Source: Didymodactylos carnosus | Lineage: Eukaryota; Rotifera; Eurotatoria; Philodinida; Philodinidae | Direction of reading: 5' to 3' | Assembly: GCA_905250885.1 (NCBI GenBank) | Contig: CAJNOQ010000037.1 | Span: forward strand, 29,261 to 93,260 | DNA: 64,000 nucleotides | In this document: positions 37,934 through 49,296 of the stretch, piece by piece | Numbering within the stretch: the first letter of the stretch is position 1 | Layout: each line of letters starts with the position of its first letter | Translations under genes and position numbers: made by a program | The notes under the pieces: model-generated | Databases searched by the model: none | Told to the model about the DNA's origin: nothing | Seen by the model: the letters and a program-made list of their open reading frames with translations, nothing else

Positions 37934-39238
37934 TGAAATCGAAATGAAATAAAATAGAAAAAGTAACAAAACCAAAAATATGGGACAACTATAAGCCACA
38001 TTTTCTTCTCTTTTTCTTTACTTTTTGATCTAAATATATATCAATCACATTCTTTCTCATTTTTTTATAGAGAGAACAACCAACACATACATATACACAT
38101 TTAGTTTTAATCGAAAATCAACTTTTTTTAAACAGAGAGTAAGAGTGATCTGCTATCCATTTGTCTCTATTTACCTATTTATTTCATTTTCCTTTTCGTT
38201 TTTGTTTTCTTCATACATTGTTGTTGTTGATATTTAATATTGCGCACACATGCTAAATAAAAGTTATTCGAATTTTTAAGTGCAGTTTATCAGCAGAAAT
38301 CACACATACTAAAGAATCTAAGAGAACTACACGTGCAAAAACACTATATTTTACATTGTTTATTGGACATTTTCTTCTTTTACGTTATTTGTTAAACAAT
38401 TTTTTCGCCTGAGTTGAGAAAAAACATCAAAAACTAAAGGAAACCGGGAGGTGTATGAAGTGAGGAGAGAGAGAGGGAATGTGTTTTTTTTATTGTGTGA
38501 GTGGTGTTGTTTGAACGGGAACAAATTTTATGTATATTTAAATATTGTTAAATAAATTTACAAATCAAACGATGAGAGAAATTGTTGAAAGAGGCGAATG
38601 TTTAAGAGATTTTACATAAGCTTTTGCTGAATGAAACCTATTATGTTTAGATGCGGTATTAGTTTTCTCTTTTCACTGTTATTCAGAGCTTGATTCTTTA
38701 ACTACACAGAAATGTATGCCTAGTTGATTATTGTAAGTCAGCAAGTATTAAAGACAAATTTTCACGAGGGAAAAAGCATCATCTGGTGCTGATTAGGGTA
38801 TTAGATGGTGCCGTAAGGTACTGGTTATTGTTCTGTTGTCTTTTCACTCTCTATTAATTAGCACGCTGATCGTAATGCCTATTATGTCTTATGTGCTATA
38901 TAATACCCGTTTAGCTGTTACTATTTCAGTCTTGTCTACGAATAACCTTGGAGAAGGAAGTTTAGCTGCATTTGCAGCATACTGCTAAAAAGACAATAAT
39001 ACCTTAATTTTGATTCAAATACAAGCAAAATCATCAAAAAAAAGCTCATGGTCGGACTAGATCCCTTTACTCATCCGTCATCTTGAATTTTTACGAAGCG
39101 AGAACATTACTGATAGACTAAATCGATAATTTTGGATGCCGAAAGGTGTTGTACTATAAAAAAGTGCTTGTTCTACCTTGCAAAATTTTTTTACAAAGAA
39201 AACTGATAATTTCTTCAACAACGATTATTTCTTTCTAG
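37934..39238. other. Arf1 3' UTR and intergenic
   Basis: Candidate poly(A) signals AATAAA lie at 38257-38262 and 38551-38556. The rest shows no coding sequence. The next gene's ATG (39239) directly follows TTTCTTTCTAG, an acceptor-like sequence, so a 5' UTR exon of that gene may lie here. Confidence 0.5.
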
Positions 39239-39703
39239 ATGACGAGAATACAAGATCTATGTTTAGAATATAAAAGAGCATTTACAGGAGAAAGTTCAAG
39301 AAACTGGAAACATATTTTGGGTGAGATTTCTGAATTATTAAAACATGAACAACATCCAGATGCAGCCAATTTTGAAACTGTCGTTGTAAGTTTATGCTGT
39401 CAAGATACACCTGGCTATTGGCCATGGTTAGACACAGCCTTGGAAATACTTGGGGTTGATTCAAAACTGAAACTCGAGCCATTACCACAGTTACCGGATT
39501 ATCAAGACTTAATAACAGAAGATTTATTGAATTTATGGGATGATAAAACACAAGGGAATTATACACGACATGGTCTCTTTAATGAATTACAATCGAGATA
39601 TCCTCATGCAATTGAACCAGATTTGCTCTATAAAAATACAGATGAAGAAATAACAAAAGAATATCTTCAACAGAAAATTAACTATCAAAAAATAGACGAT
39701 TGA
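39239..39703 (+). CDS. Uncharacterised 154-aa protein
   Basis: Single open exon with ATG immediately after an acceptor-like TTTCTAG. It looks like a real soluble, mostly helical protein: NWKHILGEISELLKHEQHP, SLCCQDTPGYWPWLDTALEI, DLLNLWDDKTQGNYTRHGLF. Tryptophan-rich (WK, YWPW, LW), acidic, no signal peptide or membrane segment. I do not recognise the family. Composition and codon use resemble neighbouring genes, and an AATAAA follows at 40082. A further upstream coding exon cannot be excluded, because the ATG sits at the possible acceptor. Confidence 0.75.
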   Translation: MTRIQDLCLEYKRAFTGESSRNWKHILGEISELLKHEQHPDAANFETVVVSLCCQDTPGYWPWLDTALEILGVDSKLKLEPLPQLPDYQDLITEDLLNLWDDKTQGNYTRHGLFNELQSRYPHAIEPDLLYKNTDEEITKEYLQQKINYQKIDD

Positions 39704-40239
39704 AAGTAGAAAAAAAAATGCTGAAAAGCTTTAATCTATTTATCTCGTTTATGGGTTCAATAGTGATTTCACTTAGCCAAAAGAGAAAGTGCTGGTGTGT
39801 AACATGTACTCATTGTTTATAAAATTGGAAAACTTCAGTAGCTGACCAATGATCAAATTGTATATTAATTTAGTTGTTTTTTGCTTTCTATGTGAATACT
39901 AAACATTTTATCGATTTAGATTGTGATGATTTTTCTTTAAAACTTTGGCTTTCTAACTTTTTCTTTATATAAAACGTTTGTAACTTTCTAAATTTTAGCT
40001 ATTATATTCTTGCATGTTGTCTTCTTTTGTACGAACATTGTCTTATGTTTTGATGTTGAGTTTTTTCCAATGCTCTCTATAAATAAACTACCTGAAAGTT
40101 TGTACATGGTCAGCGTCTAACCAACTATATTCTTATCTTTACACCGAATCATTGTATTATTTTTGTCTGCTTCCAGATTTGTTTATTGTTTTCTTTCCAT
40201 GTTATTTCTTCTTTTATTCAATTGAAACCAAATCTAACT

Positions 40240-40874
40240 ATGTTTAATTCACGATCACCGATGGAATTCCTACTAATTATTACTTTTTCTATTTTTCAAC
40301 AGGTAGTTGCTTGTAAGTATAATTATGTTCTGAGATAAAACAAAATTTTACTTGTAGTAAGATGTACATGGGTAGAATAAACAGTTAGATCTTAGAATTG
40401 TTTTGGTTTGCACCAGCAGATTTCTGAAATTTGGAATATGACAAAATTTCTTTTAACATGAAAGAGAGAGTACAGTACTGCTATTCACGTTGTTATAAAA
40501 ACTGCTCTTCCAAAGTCATTCTTAAAATTTCTTTCCTGTACATCGGACTTATTTTCTATTTGTTTTATTTTTTAATTTCTTGTAGTTCCTGGAACTTTTA
40601 TGTCTGGTGAACGAGATAACTATGGACGATTTGATCCAGATTCGACATTAAATGGTTTTTTTCCATTTTGGGGATTTGTTTTACTAATATTATCAAGTAT
40701 GTGCAAACTCTTTTTCTTTATGATTTTATAAATATTTATCTTCTTTTTTTCGTTGAATTTATAGTGTTATTTTTGATTATTGCCGCAATTGGTTTTATTG
40801 GCTATTTAGTTGGATGTAGGTCACCTCCTGAGCGTTTTCGTCAGACATTAGATCCAGCCACATTCTATCCTTAA
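40240..40874 (+). CDS. Small membrane protein, unknown
   Basis: Three short exons, 40240-40312, 40586-40696 and 40765-40874, joined by clean GTAAGT/GTATGT donors and TTGTAG/TTATAG acceptors, give 97 aa. The N-terminus (MEFLLIITFSIFQQVVA, preceded by MFNSRSP) looks like a signal peptide or first membrane helix. A short polar stretch (SGERDNYGRFDPDSTLNG) follows, then a strongly hydrophobic helix (FWGFVLLILSMLFLIIAAIG) and a cytosolic tail RSPPERFRQTLDPATFYP. Not recognised. It lies 540 nt downstream of the 39239 gene on the same strand. An alternative internal acceptor (TTTTCAACAG, near 40302) exists. Confidence 0.65.
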
Positions 40875-41768
40875 ATAATTATCATGTACAGACCATTCCA
40901 TGTTTTTTAGATTAAGAATCCATGAATCTGTCGAAAAAGAGGGGCACCCTAAACGTTTCAGAAAGTAGCTAAAAATTCATTTGGCTAGGAAACAAAATCG
41001 ATTGCGTTAAAAATTTTCAGTATAAACCAGTCATTTTTCACTGAAAGTACTATAAACATTTTGGAAGGAAGTGTCTCAAATTTAAGGATAGATGACTATC
41101 CTTTGTAGTCATTTTTAGTTTTGGCGCCTTGGCCAATCTCATATTTTAGCATTATTTTCCACCAGCTTTTATCTGAAAAACATTTTTGTCAGTTAAAAGT
41201 TATTTGTTGATTATACATGCATCTTCACTCTTTTTTTTTGCTTGTAGTTGTCAGATAAAGATTGATTTTTTTTAATGAATTTTTTCTACTTCGATTGTTT
41301 TTAGGATGCTCACTATAACTAGATTTTAGTTGTCAGATACATTTTTGTGAATTTATTTTGTAAACTACCTCATATTTGATAATCATAATCGATAGTTATT
41401 TTATACAAACTTTTTTTATATTTTAAAAGTATTTCGTAGTTGATACTTTTCATGGATGATAATAATAATTATAAAATACACTGAATAAATTAAATATTAT
41501 TACTGAGATACTAATTTGTGTTATGATAGAGAAGAGAATATGACTCTTCTTGTTCATTGTCACTAATATTCTCATGAATATTAAAAATCCTATTTATTCA
41601 ATTCTTAACGGACACAAGACAAAATAACACTTTTTATTGACATGGTATGATGATAGTATAATTATTGAGATTAAAATCTTCTCGTTATTTACATATCACT
41701 TAACGACTCTTTTTTTTAACGAAATTTTTGTTCATTAATCGTAAAAATATACGGATTTATTATAATTT
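40875..41768. other. Intergenic/3' region
   Basis: No gene seen. AT-rich, with several possible AATAAA signals (for example near 41484) for the small membrane protein gene upstream. Confidence 0.45.
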
Positions 41769-42575
41769 AGAATAGTAATCATGTTTATTAATCTGTTGGC
41801 GGATAAAATCAGAAAATATCTCGGAAAATTAGCAGAATGGATTTTGGAAGGAAATAAAGACAGAAAAGATCTCGGGAAAATGTCAGTTAAGCATTTCTGC
41901 ATAAAAGATCTCGAGAAATTTTATTTACTTTTTTATTCTGTGGAAAAGATCTTTGAAAACTAAATTTATCGATTTATGCAGAAAAGATCTCGGAATAATG
42001 AATAGTCTAGGAGGAAACCACCATGGTTTTGTTTGTGTTGATATGGTCTCAAAGAATACTCATGTATACATGCAATTGATTTAATGATGATATTGGATAC
42101 AGTGCCTGTCTCACAGCTTATTGGTAAACGTAGGAGCAGAGAACGTCCCAAAAAAATAATATCAGCATTACAACAAGACTAGGAAACTGAGCTTGTTCTC
42201 TTTCTTTTTTATTTGTGCCGTATTCTTGTAAGTATTGCAGAAAGTTTCGCATTGAAGAATCGTTTTGCCAACGGCTGCGCTGTTTGGAAGGTATATCACA
42301 CGCGAGTGTGAGAGCTTTTGCTATTTATTAATTAATTAATTCTTCCGAGATCTTTTCTGCATAAATCGATAAATTTATTTCTCAAAGATCTTTTCTACAG
42401 AATAAAAAAGTAAATAAAATTTCCCGAGATCTTTTATGCAGAAATGCTTAATTGACATTTTTCCGAGATCTTTTCTGTCTTTATTTCCTTCCAAAATCCA
42501 TTCTGCTAATTTTTCGATATCTTTTATTTTCACGTCCTTTGCTAGCGCTCTTTTTTTTCTGATCAATATTCTAGG
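41769..42575. mobile_element. Inverted-repeat element E with AGATCTCGG motifs
   Basis: Left arm about 41769-41995 and right arm about 42345-42575 are inverted copies. Outer ends TAGAATAGTAATCA / TGATCAATATTCTA match loosely. The inner 200 bp match well (GCAGAATGGATTTTGGAAGG, AATAAAGACAGAAAAGATCT, ATAAATCGATAAAT). The arms contain several copies of AAAGATCT(C/T)(C/G)GG, about every 45-60 nt. The 350-bp centre is non-coding. Open frames in the arms are products of the repeat, not genes. Confidence 0.75.
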
Positions 42576-42903
42576 ATAGACACTAAAAATGTATTACGAT
42601 TATATTTTTAGCATCTTTTCATTGCTAAAAATGAATTCATTCTGATGCAGACATTTCGAAACTAAGTGTTCACCATTTTCGTTAATCACGGAGAAGTATA
42701 TACACCTAGTCTGGTAATTGAGAGCGAGTATTGTTCACATTTACGTTCATTATCCATACTCTTTACATAAGATTACAATATTATTTACTTTTTATCACTA
42801 AGTGGAAAAACCTCGACTATATCCAGTATGTTCTTCATTCAACTGACTGGAATAAAAACTTGTTATAACTGGTTATTAAAACAAATAACATCCAAAAGTT
42901 CCC

Positions 42904-43176
42904 ATCAGGACTCATCGTTACCTGGCAAATTATCGATTTCTATTTCAATACTATAGCAAATGTGGACTCCGTCATACCGCTTTCAGAAACCGAGGAAGTT
43001 ACGTGTTGCAACAAAGATCTCAATTATTTGATTATCTATCTGCTTTATATGACGAATTACATCGTAAACCATTGTCACCAGACATAGCGCTACGCAGTAC
43101 TATAAAAGACAAAATAAATAGAACATTGTCAACTTCTCAAAGTTCAACGAGTAAAATCGATATGAAAATTTTTTGA
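42904..43176 (+). pseudogene. Orphan coding-like frame without start
   Basis: A 91-codon open frame with no ATG near its start. It reads IRTHRYLANYRFLFQYYS, then LRHTAFRNRGSYVLQQRSQL, FDYLSALYDELHRKPLSPDI and ALRSTIKDKINRTLSTS, ending at TGA 43174. Its composition is strongly protein-like, in contrast to surrounding sequence. A TAA lies a few codons upstream; TCCCATCAG (to 42908) could be an acceptor, making this a terminal exon, although no upstream exon was identified. Not recognised. Alternatives: last exon of an unplaced gene, or a gene fragment. Confidence 0.5.
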
Positions 43177-43589
43177 TTTGCTTTGAATCTTCCTTGAACC
43201 ACAATATCAAAAATATGAGAGAAACAATGATTTTTTCCGTATTTTGGACCCATATCTCGATAATTTTGACAGCTTAATCGATAGCTGAGCACTTTATTTT
43301 AGCATAAACTGAAAGAGCATGCAGTTTTACACATATTAAGACTTTTCTTTTAATTTAGGAATATTCTTTTTGTCAGAGGCAAGATAAAACTGATGAGTAA
43401 TGAGTCAGTACCACGATTCAGTAAAAATGCATTTTCTCCAAGAACATGCAACTTTTTTCAACTTTGGAGCCCAGTTCAGCCATCAAGTCATCCAGATTCA
43501 TCGAAAGAGACAGATGACCGCATGTAGAAATGTTGAGGCACAAATGGACTCGCTCGGTGAGGGCTGATCAGACTCAAGCTCCCGTCTCT

Positions 43590-44395
43590 TTACACCGGTG
43601 ATTCTTGCACATAACGGCTGGATGTTCCCATTATCAATGGTTTTTGTTGTCGTTGATTTTCGCCTATGGATAACGATGACGAGTATTTTGTGAATGGTTG
43701 CGCCATTTCGACCGTTGCTTTGTGTAGATCGAGAAGACTTCGGCGAACGATACGAGGGATTTGTTCTGGATTTAGTAAACCTTGTTCTCGTCTACCGCAA
43801 TCGAACGATTGTGTATGACGCTTAGATGGTACTGCATTTTCACCATCATCTTCCATTTCCCCAATCAACTTTATGCAATATGAATAACGTCTTTTCGGAT
43901 GTATCACCATCTCGCTTGTGCGATCAACAATCTGGATGTGATTAAGGTTCATGGGTGGTTTCATCGCCGATTTAAAGGGTAGATCACGTTGATGAATGCG
44001 TAATAGTTCAGAATGATGAATGAACATCAGTATTGACAGGAACCATATAAGTAAAACGCATAAAATTATTATTATCTCGTGAAAACGGACGGGATTGATC
44101 GTTTCGTCACCTAAAAAATATTCCAAAGAATATGAGCATATCAGAGCAGTGTTTGTCAACACTCGGAACTCGTCGAAGGAACTCTGAAACACGGCACTTT
44201 ACCTTCATCAATTTTGTTCTGTTGATTCGTAGTGAAATTGCTTCCATTCAGTTGCACAAGTATCAACAAATTTTTGGCAAGTGCTAAGATTTTTTCGGCT
44301 ATATTTGTATCTAAGCCAGTCTAAGACAAAATTCACCTTTCAATACATCAGAAATTACAACAGATATGTTCACTTACATTTTCCACTATTTTCAT
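43590..44395 (-). CDS. Single-pass membrane protein, KCNE-like topology
   Basis: Three exons on the minus strand, 44395-44378, 44320-44203 and 44110-43590, with GT..AG ends and matching phases, give 218 aa. The N-terminal ~45 residues carry an NGS and an NFT sequon, then one strong membrane helix (EIIIILCVLLIWFLSILMFI) followed by HHSELLRIHQRDLP and a long cytosolic tail rich in basic and Ser residues. There is no cleavable signal peptide. The layout (short glycosylated outside, one helix, juxtamembrane basic/acidic motif) resembles KCNE potassium-channel beta subunits, but sequence identity is not evident, so this is only a topological comparison. An upstream coding exon is possible. Confidence 0.6.
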
Positions 44396-44676
44396 TGATA
44401 GTCTCTTCTTGTGTTTGACAAAACATCCGGATCAACCATATGCACTGGAATAGAAACGCAAACAAAATACTGTTATCTGCTGTCTGATGTTAACATCCAC
44501 CACTTTCACAAAAAGGAACTGTAAAAAAGAGTGTCTGAGGCCGAGAGCATCATCTCTATAAAGAGCCAAACTCTCCTTCGTTACCATCTACCATGCAAAT
44601 AAAAAGATGTGTATTCTAAATGATTTTCTATTGAGAACGACTGGTTCCTTCACTGTATTGTTATCTTAATACGACA

Positions 44677-44713
<37 letters not shown>

Positions 44714-45779
44714 ACAAAACATGATTTCCTATCCATTCTCTTAATCCAACAAATCTTATCATAAGCTTGTCTATAATATTGAAAAGCTCATTCGTGTGTG
44801 TGCGTGTGAGTGTTATCCAACATTCATATTCAATGATCACTCAAAATTAGAATGTGCAGAAAAAGTCTATCTATTGGATAGTTGGCAGAGTAGAGAGAGA
44901 AAGAGAGAAAACAAACTTGTCAGTTGAAGAGTGACGATGAAAAATCTTTGTATTATATGATTAATAGAAGCTAGAGAAGAAAAAAAGAAATGATGGAAAA
45001 CTATATCTACTCGTGTTTCTCTCTTCAATTATATTAAAAAACTCCACATAGTTAAAAGAGTGAGCAGTGTTATTTTTCAAAAACAGCAAAACCGCGACCA
45101 GCGCTAAGTGATTAAAGGAGATAGAGCGGTGGAAAAAACGAGAAAGTATCATGTCTTAGAAAAGAATGGAGTTGCTGTAACTTCACACACTTCCTGCTAG
45201 TGTTCAAGGAATTCAAGAATTCAGGGAATGAAATTAGAATTTCTCATGGGATATAATAAATTGATAAAGTATATAGACCACTCATCACCCTGAACACTAT
45301 CAGAAAATGTTTACACCCTCAGGAAATGGGCCTATTCTCTAGAATATGTATACATTTTCTAATTTCTTACATTGCCTGTAACATGTCCATAATAATCAAG
45401 CTTTTTGGACTCCCTCCATTCCCACTCGAATCTTTTTAATTAATTTGAACTAATTAGAAAAAGTCTCATATTCAAATCATTCAAACTAATTTGTTTGAGA
45501 TTAAAAATTAATTTGAATTGATTTAATTCAATAAACTATTTCAGATCAAATAAATTTTAATTAGTTCAAATTTATTAAAAAAAGTTCCAGTACGTTGTCC
45601 ACTTATCCACTCATGTCGATACAATCTAAGTGACTGCCTAAATTTTGTCTTTCTCACGCTTGGTTGAAGAAAAAGCGCCCGTGAGAAAGACAAACTTTAG
45701 ATAAAAACAAAATGGACAAGGGCGTTCAGTTCCCGTTAGAATTGAGCTACACTCGTATCAAAAAAATTTCTAATTCCTT
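44396..45779. other. Intergenic with GA repeat and hairpin
   Basis: No gene seen. (GA)n at 44676-44713. An AT-rich stretch of repeated AATTAATTTGAA-like units lies at about 45430-45580. A 16-nt perfect stem TTTGTCTTTCTCACG / CGTGAGAAAGACAAA lies at about 45644-45694 with a 20-nt loop. Confidence 0.5.
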
Positions 45780-46258
45780 CCCTAGTAGCATTCCCGCTTC
45801 ATTTCGTGGCAAGAATACAGCCTCATCTTGCCGCGATTTTGACAAGGAATTTGAAACTTAACTCGAGATCGCTACCGCGATCGCACCTAATCTTGCTATT
45901 TTTCCCGTATAACGAAAATTTCATAATCTTGACGTGAGAATGGTTTTGACGGGATCGCGCTGAAAGATCGTGGCAAGATTGAAACAGGATCCGAACAAGA
46001 TCGGGCAAAGGAAAAATCTTCTCTAGATGTTGTCGCGAATTACACACGAACTTGCCAGAATCCTACCACGATCCCGTCGCACTCTTAAAACACAAATCGA
46101 ATGGGATCTCATAACGAACTTGACCAGGAACGCGATTACAATTATAAGATCGCGATTTTATTTTGCATTTTGCCAAGATCAGCATTTTTTCGTTACACGG
46201 GAAAAAACTGCGTTCGCGGTTACATCTCAGCAAGAATGAAACGGGAATACCACTAGGG
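45780..46258. mobile_element. Inverted-repeat element F (CCCTAG ends)
   Basis: Ends CCCTAGTAGCATTCCCG (45780-45796) and CGGGAATACCACTAGGG (46242-46258) are inverted with two mismatches. Internal blocks also pair: TTTTTCCCGTATAACGAAAA (about 45899) against TTTTCGTTACACGGGAAAAA (about 46189). Its interior is richer in G+C and CpG than its flanks, with recurring CAAGATCG-like words. No transposase. Open frames here are repeat-derived. No target duplication could be fixed. Confidence 0.75.
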
Positions 46259-47651
46259 TTACCGTCGAAATTTCTTGATCTCTTTCCTCATTCTGAGATT
46301 ATCTTTCATATTTTATTTGCATGGAATAGGTTTCGCAAGACTGACATATGATTTCACCGCAGTTTGATGACTAAATGACTCTTTGAAAATTATTTGCAAA
46401 TTCTAATAATACAACCTGTGTATGCTTCGAAATTCGCAGAAAAGAAAAATATATTTGCTCACCGGTCCATAAAATATTGTGGTTCTATCTACATTTAACC
46501 ACTAGGTTTGATATTTGTGAAGTATATGTTCTCATCATGACAAGGAAAAACTTAGGTGAAACTTTGTCAAAACACGTTCATTCATTTTTCAATATGAGAA
46601 AAAATAACATTCAATTCAAGATATTTTTGTTTTAAATATGAGTTTCACGTGTGCCATTCGTCTCAGTTTCGTCTACCGAGCTCAAATAAACTATTAATTT
46701 TTCTGGCAAAAAGACACAGTATAAGTGAATCTGGTAGGATGAGAGATTTTGTTCGTTCATCCGTAAGGTGAGAAGTAGATCAAAATTTCAGCAAAACTGC
46801 GTATGATTTTGGATACAAACTTCAACTTTTCATTTTGTGAAAACTTCCGAGAGCACGTCCGTTCTCCGAAGGAAATAGAAGTTTGAAGTTTATTTTATAA
46901 AGAGGATCGTAGGGAAAATAGTCTTACTTTCTTGTTAAGAATAGGCAAGAATGTTGGTAGGTAAGGCTGTACAAATATAGTCGCACCAGTGTTTTTGCCA
47001 GAAAGCTTGTTGTTTTCAAACATTTTTCTTTTTTTCCCACATTTCCTACTTATGCTGAAATTTTCAATTTTTTTCTCTTACTTTTTCATTATTACTTTTT
47101 TCAGAATCTCACACAAAAAAAGAGTATGTATAGGACAAAATATAGTAAAACTGTTAGGGTTACACGTACTAGCGAGAAAAATTCATAATTACGGAATTAT
47201 GGAATGAACAGAAGATCTCAGCTTGTTTTGTGGTGTCAAATATATCTGCACGAGAGAGCAACGAGTGTGGTTCTGCTTTAGCAACTGAGCGACTAGGGCA
47301 ACGACAACGATCGTCAGACGTTAATCTAAATAGAGCGCGGAGAGAAAAATACCTCATAGTACGAGGCGGTGGTCTAATTTGAGTGATAGGTCTAAAAAAT
47401 GAATCGACAAAATCAGAGTATAAATTAATCTAATATTTTGAAATACAATGCTTACAAAGTTCTCATATGCGTAATCTCTTTTCTCCGTCGCGGTATGCAG
47501 TCTGACGACATGAAACAATGAGAACAGCCGAACAAAAGCGTCACTCAACGACCCATGAATCGAAGATGAATGTTACTTGCGTGTAAGAAGATAATTATGT
47601 ATAGATACATATAACACACATGTGTGTGCGTGTGTTAGACAAAAGGAAGGG
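46259..47651. other. Intergenic, nothing identified
   Basis: No gene or clear repeat structure is supported; open frames are short and unlike proteins. Confidence 0.4.
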
Positions 47652-47757
47652 GTCAGTTTTGAGCGAAATCTGCTCCCACTGTTTTTAAATTACTTTCAAC
47701 AAAACTCCTGTTGAAAGTAATTTAAAAACAGTGGGAACAGATTGCGCTCAAAATTGA
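47652..47757. repeat. Near-perfect 106-nt hairpin G
   Basis: Arms of about 50 nt with a loop of about 7 nt (AAACTCC). The left arm GTCAGTTTTGAGCG...ACTTTCAACA pairs with TGTTGAAAGT...CGCTCAAAATTGAC, with only a few mismatches. It is either a very compact MITE or a source of a hairpin RNA. Nothing coding. Confidence 0.8.
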
Positions 47758-48126
47758 CTCTCGTTCTTTCGAGAGAACCAATACAGAAAAACACATCTCC
47801 ATATACAAAGTAATTATCTCATTTTTGTTATAAATACTCATGTAAATAAAGAGACTAACAAAAGACGAAATACAAGCAATTAAGTTGTAAATAGGTGTTC
47901 ACCAACGAATAAAAAAACAAGCAAAAGAAAGCGTGTTCAAAATACAGAACAGAACAACACAAAGTGCCGATTTATAATTACAGGATTGAAACAAGGTTTA
48001 AAAGTCTTACAACGTGTTATTTTAACAGCTGATAGACAAAAAGTTCGCCAAAATTACCATTAATTTCTCTGAAGCTTCCGATCGGTTTACCATCAACTTT
48101 TGCTCAGAAAACTCTTTTTGACAGGT
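47758..48126. other. Intergenic before LINE tail
   Basis: No coding signal; may include eroded LINE sequence, as a LINE C-terminal fragment starts just downstream. Confidence 0.35.
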
Positions 48127-48600
48127 ATTAGTACATGCTACTCGACTCTTTTGCTGATGATCTTGTGAAGATATTTCATTTCATTTCTTCTAATCGCGAA
48201 TTAGATTACGCTAGTGTAGTTTACGATAGTAAGTGGTATAAAGAAGATTTAGATCAAATTACTAAATTAGCGGCTCGTATGATCTCTAAAAAATTTGATG
48301 GTTCGATAACCTCTTTGATCACCAAACTAAAGCTGCCAAATTTATCTGCACGAAGGAAATATTTTTCGTTATTATATTTTTTCAAAGTTAAAAATTCTCT
48401 CTCACCTCTCGCGGTTTTCGATTCTCCTTTTATCAAACCATTAGCAGCCAAAAGATCAGGCCGTTTGAATAGTAACCGTCAGAATAGTATGCAGTTTGAT
48501 ACACCGACAGTATCGAAACGACATGTAGCTTCTTCTTTTTTCTACCGCACTGCTGTTAACTGAAATTCCCTATACCACATACTGTTGTATCTTGTCAAAT
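48127..48600 (+). pseudogene. LINE RT relic: FADD box fused to C-terminal domain
   Basis: Open frame 48135-48563 begins LLDSFADDLVKIFHFISS, which resembles the catalytic (F/Y)ADD block of LINE reverse transcriptase. It runs directly into ELDYASVVYDSKWYKEDLDQ, KLAARMISKKFDG and LPNLSARRKYFSLLYFFKV, the normal thumb/C-terminal part. The roughly 60-80 residues usually between them are missing, so an internal deletion is inferred. It ends FFYRTAVN, then TGA where the family normally has Trp (RTxxxWNSLP), and continues NSLYHILL. Non-functional. Confidence 0.75.
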
Positions 48601-49296
48601 AATTACTTCTTTCAAATGAGCATTACACGCGCACTTATGCATATAAGTGTGTTGTTTTTTGTTTTATTTTTTTTCTTCTATATTCTTTTCTCTTTTCCGC
48701 GTGGTGGCACTGTATTTACAGGCCTTTGGGTTTTTTGTGCTTTCTTTTGTTACGAGATGTTTTCTTAGGCATAAAATAAACTTTCAAGTTCCGGTTCAAT
48801 TCCGCCTGCGTCCACCGGGGAAAGTAATAAGTGTAGGTGATCACTTTCATCGAACCTCTTCCTTCCCGTCTCAGCAAGTGTGCTACTGCTTTTCTGTAAT
48901 TTTTCTTGCATTTCAAGAAATATATTCTCCAACTACATTCCATCAACACATATAAGAAAACCTCACAATCACAACAAATCACAAGTTTTGCTCTCTTCCG
49001 ATGAATCTTCCACATTATCTTTTTAAATATTTGATGTGTTATATGTGAAAACAGTCTCCACACAAATCTATACAATTCACCATTTGTTGAGGAGATTCCG
49101 AGAAGTGCTTGTCTGAAAAGCATGCATCAACTAGCTAGTTTTCGAGTACAAATTTCCTTGAATGTTGTTCGTTCGACTAATCTATCAAGAAAGATGAAGA
49201 ACAACTATGTTATCTTCTTCAGCATAGAGATGATTGATAATGTATGATCTAAAAGTCGAAAATTTATAAGTCTTGTGTTTTATTGGTTTTAAATTA
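48601..49296. other. Intergenic between LINE relics
   Basis: No gene seen. T-rich run near 48655-48690. The sequence may include the 3' tail of the LINE relic upstream. Confidence 0.4.

Noticed and set aside
41781-42566. Two near-identical proteins on opposite strands
   Set aside because: They are the two inverted arms of element E read in the same relative frame.
46027-46351. Basic, Arg-rich short proteins
   Set aside because: They are translations of the repeat words in element F and flanks.
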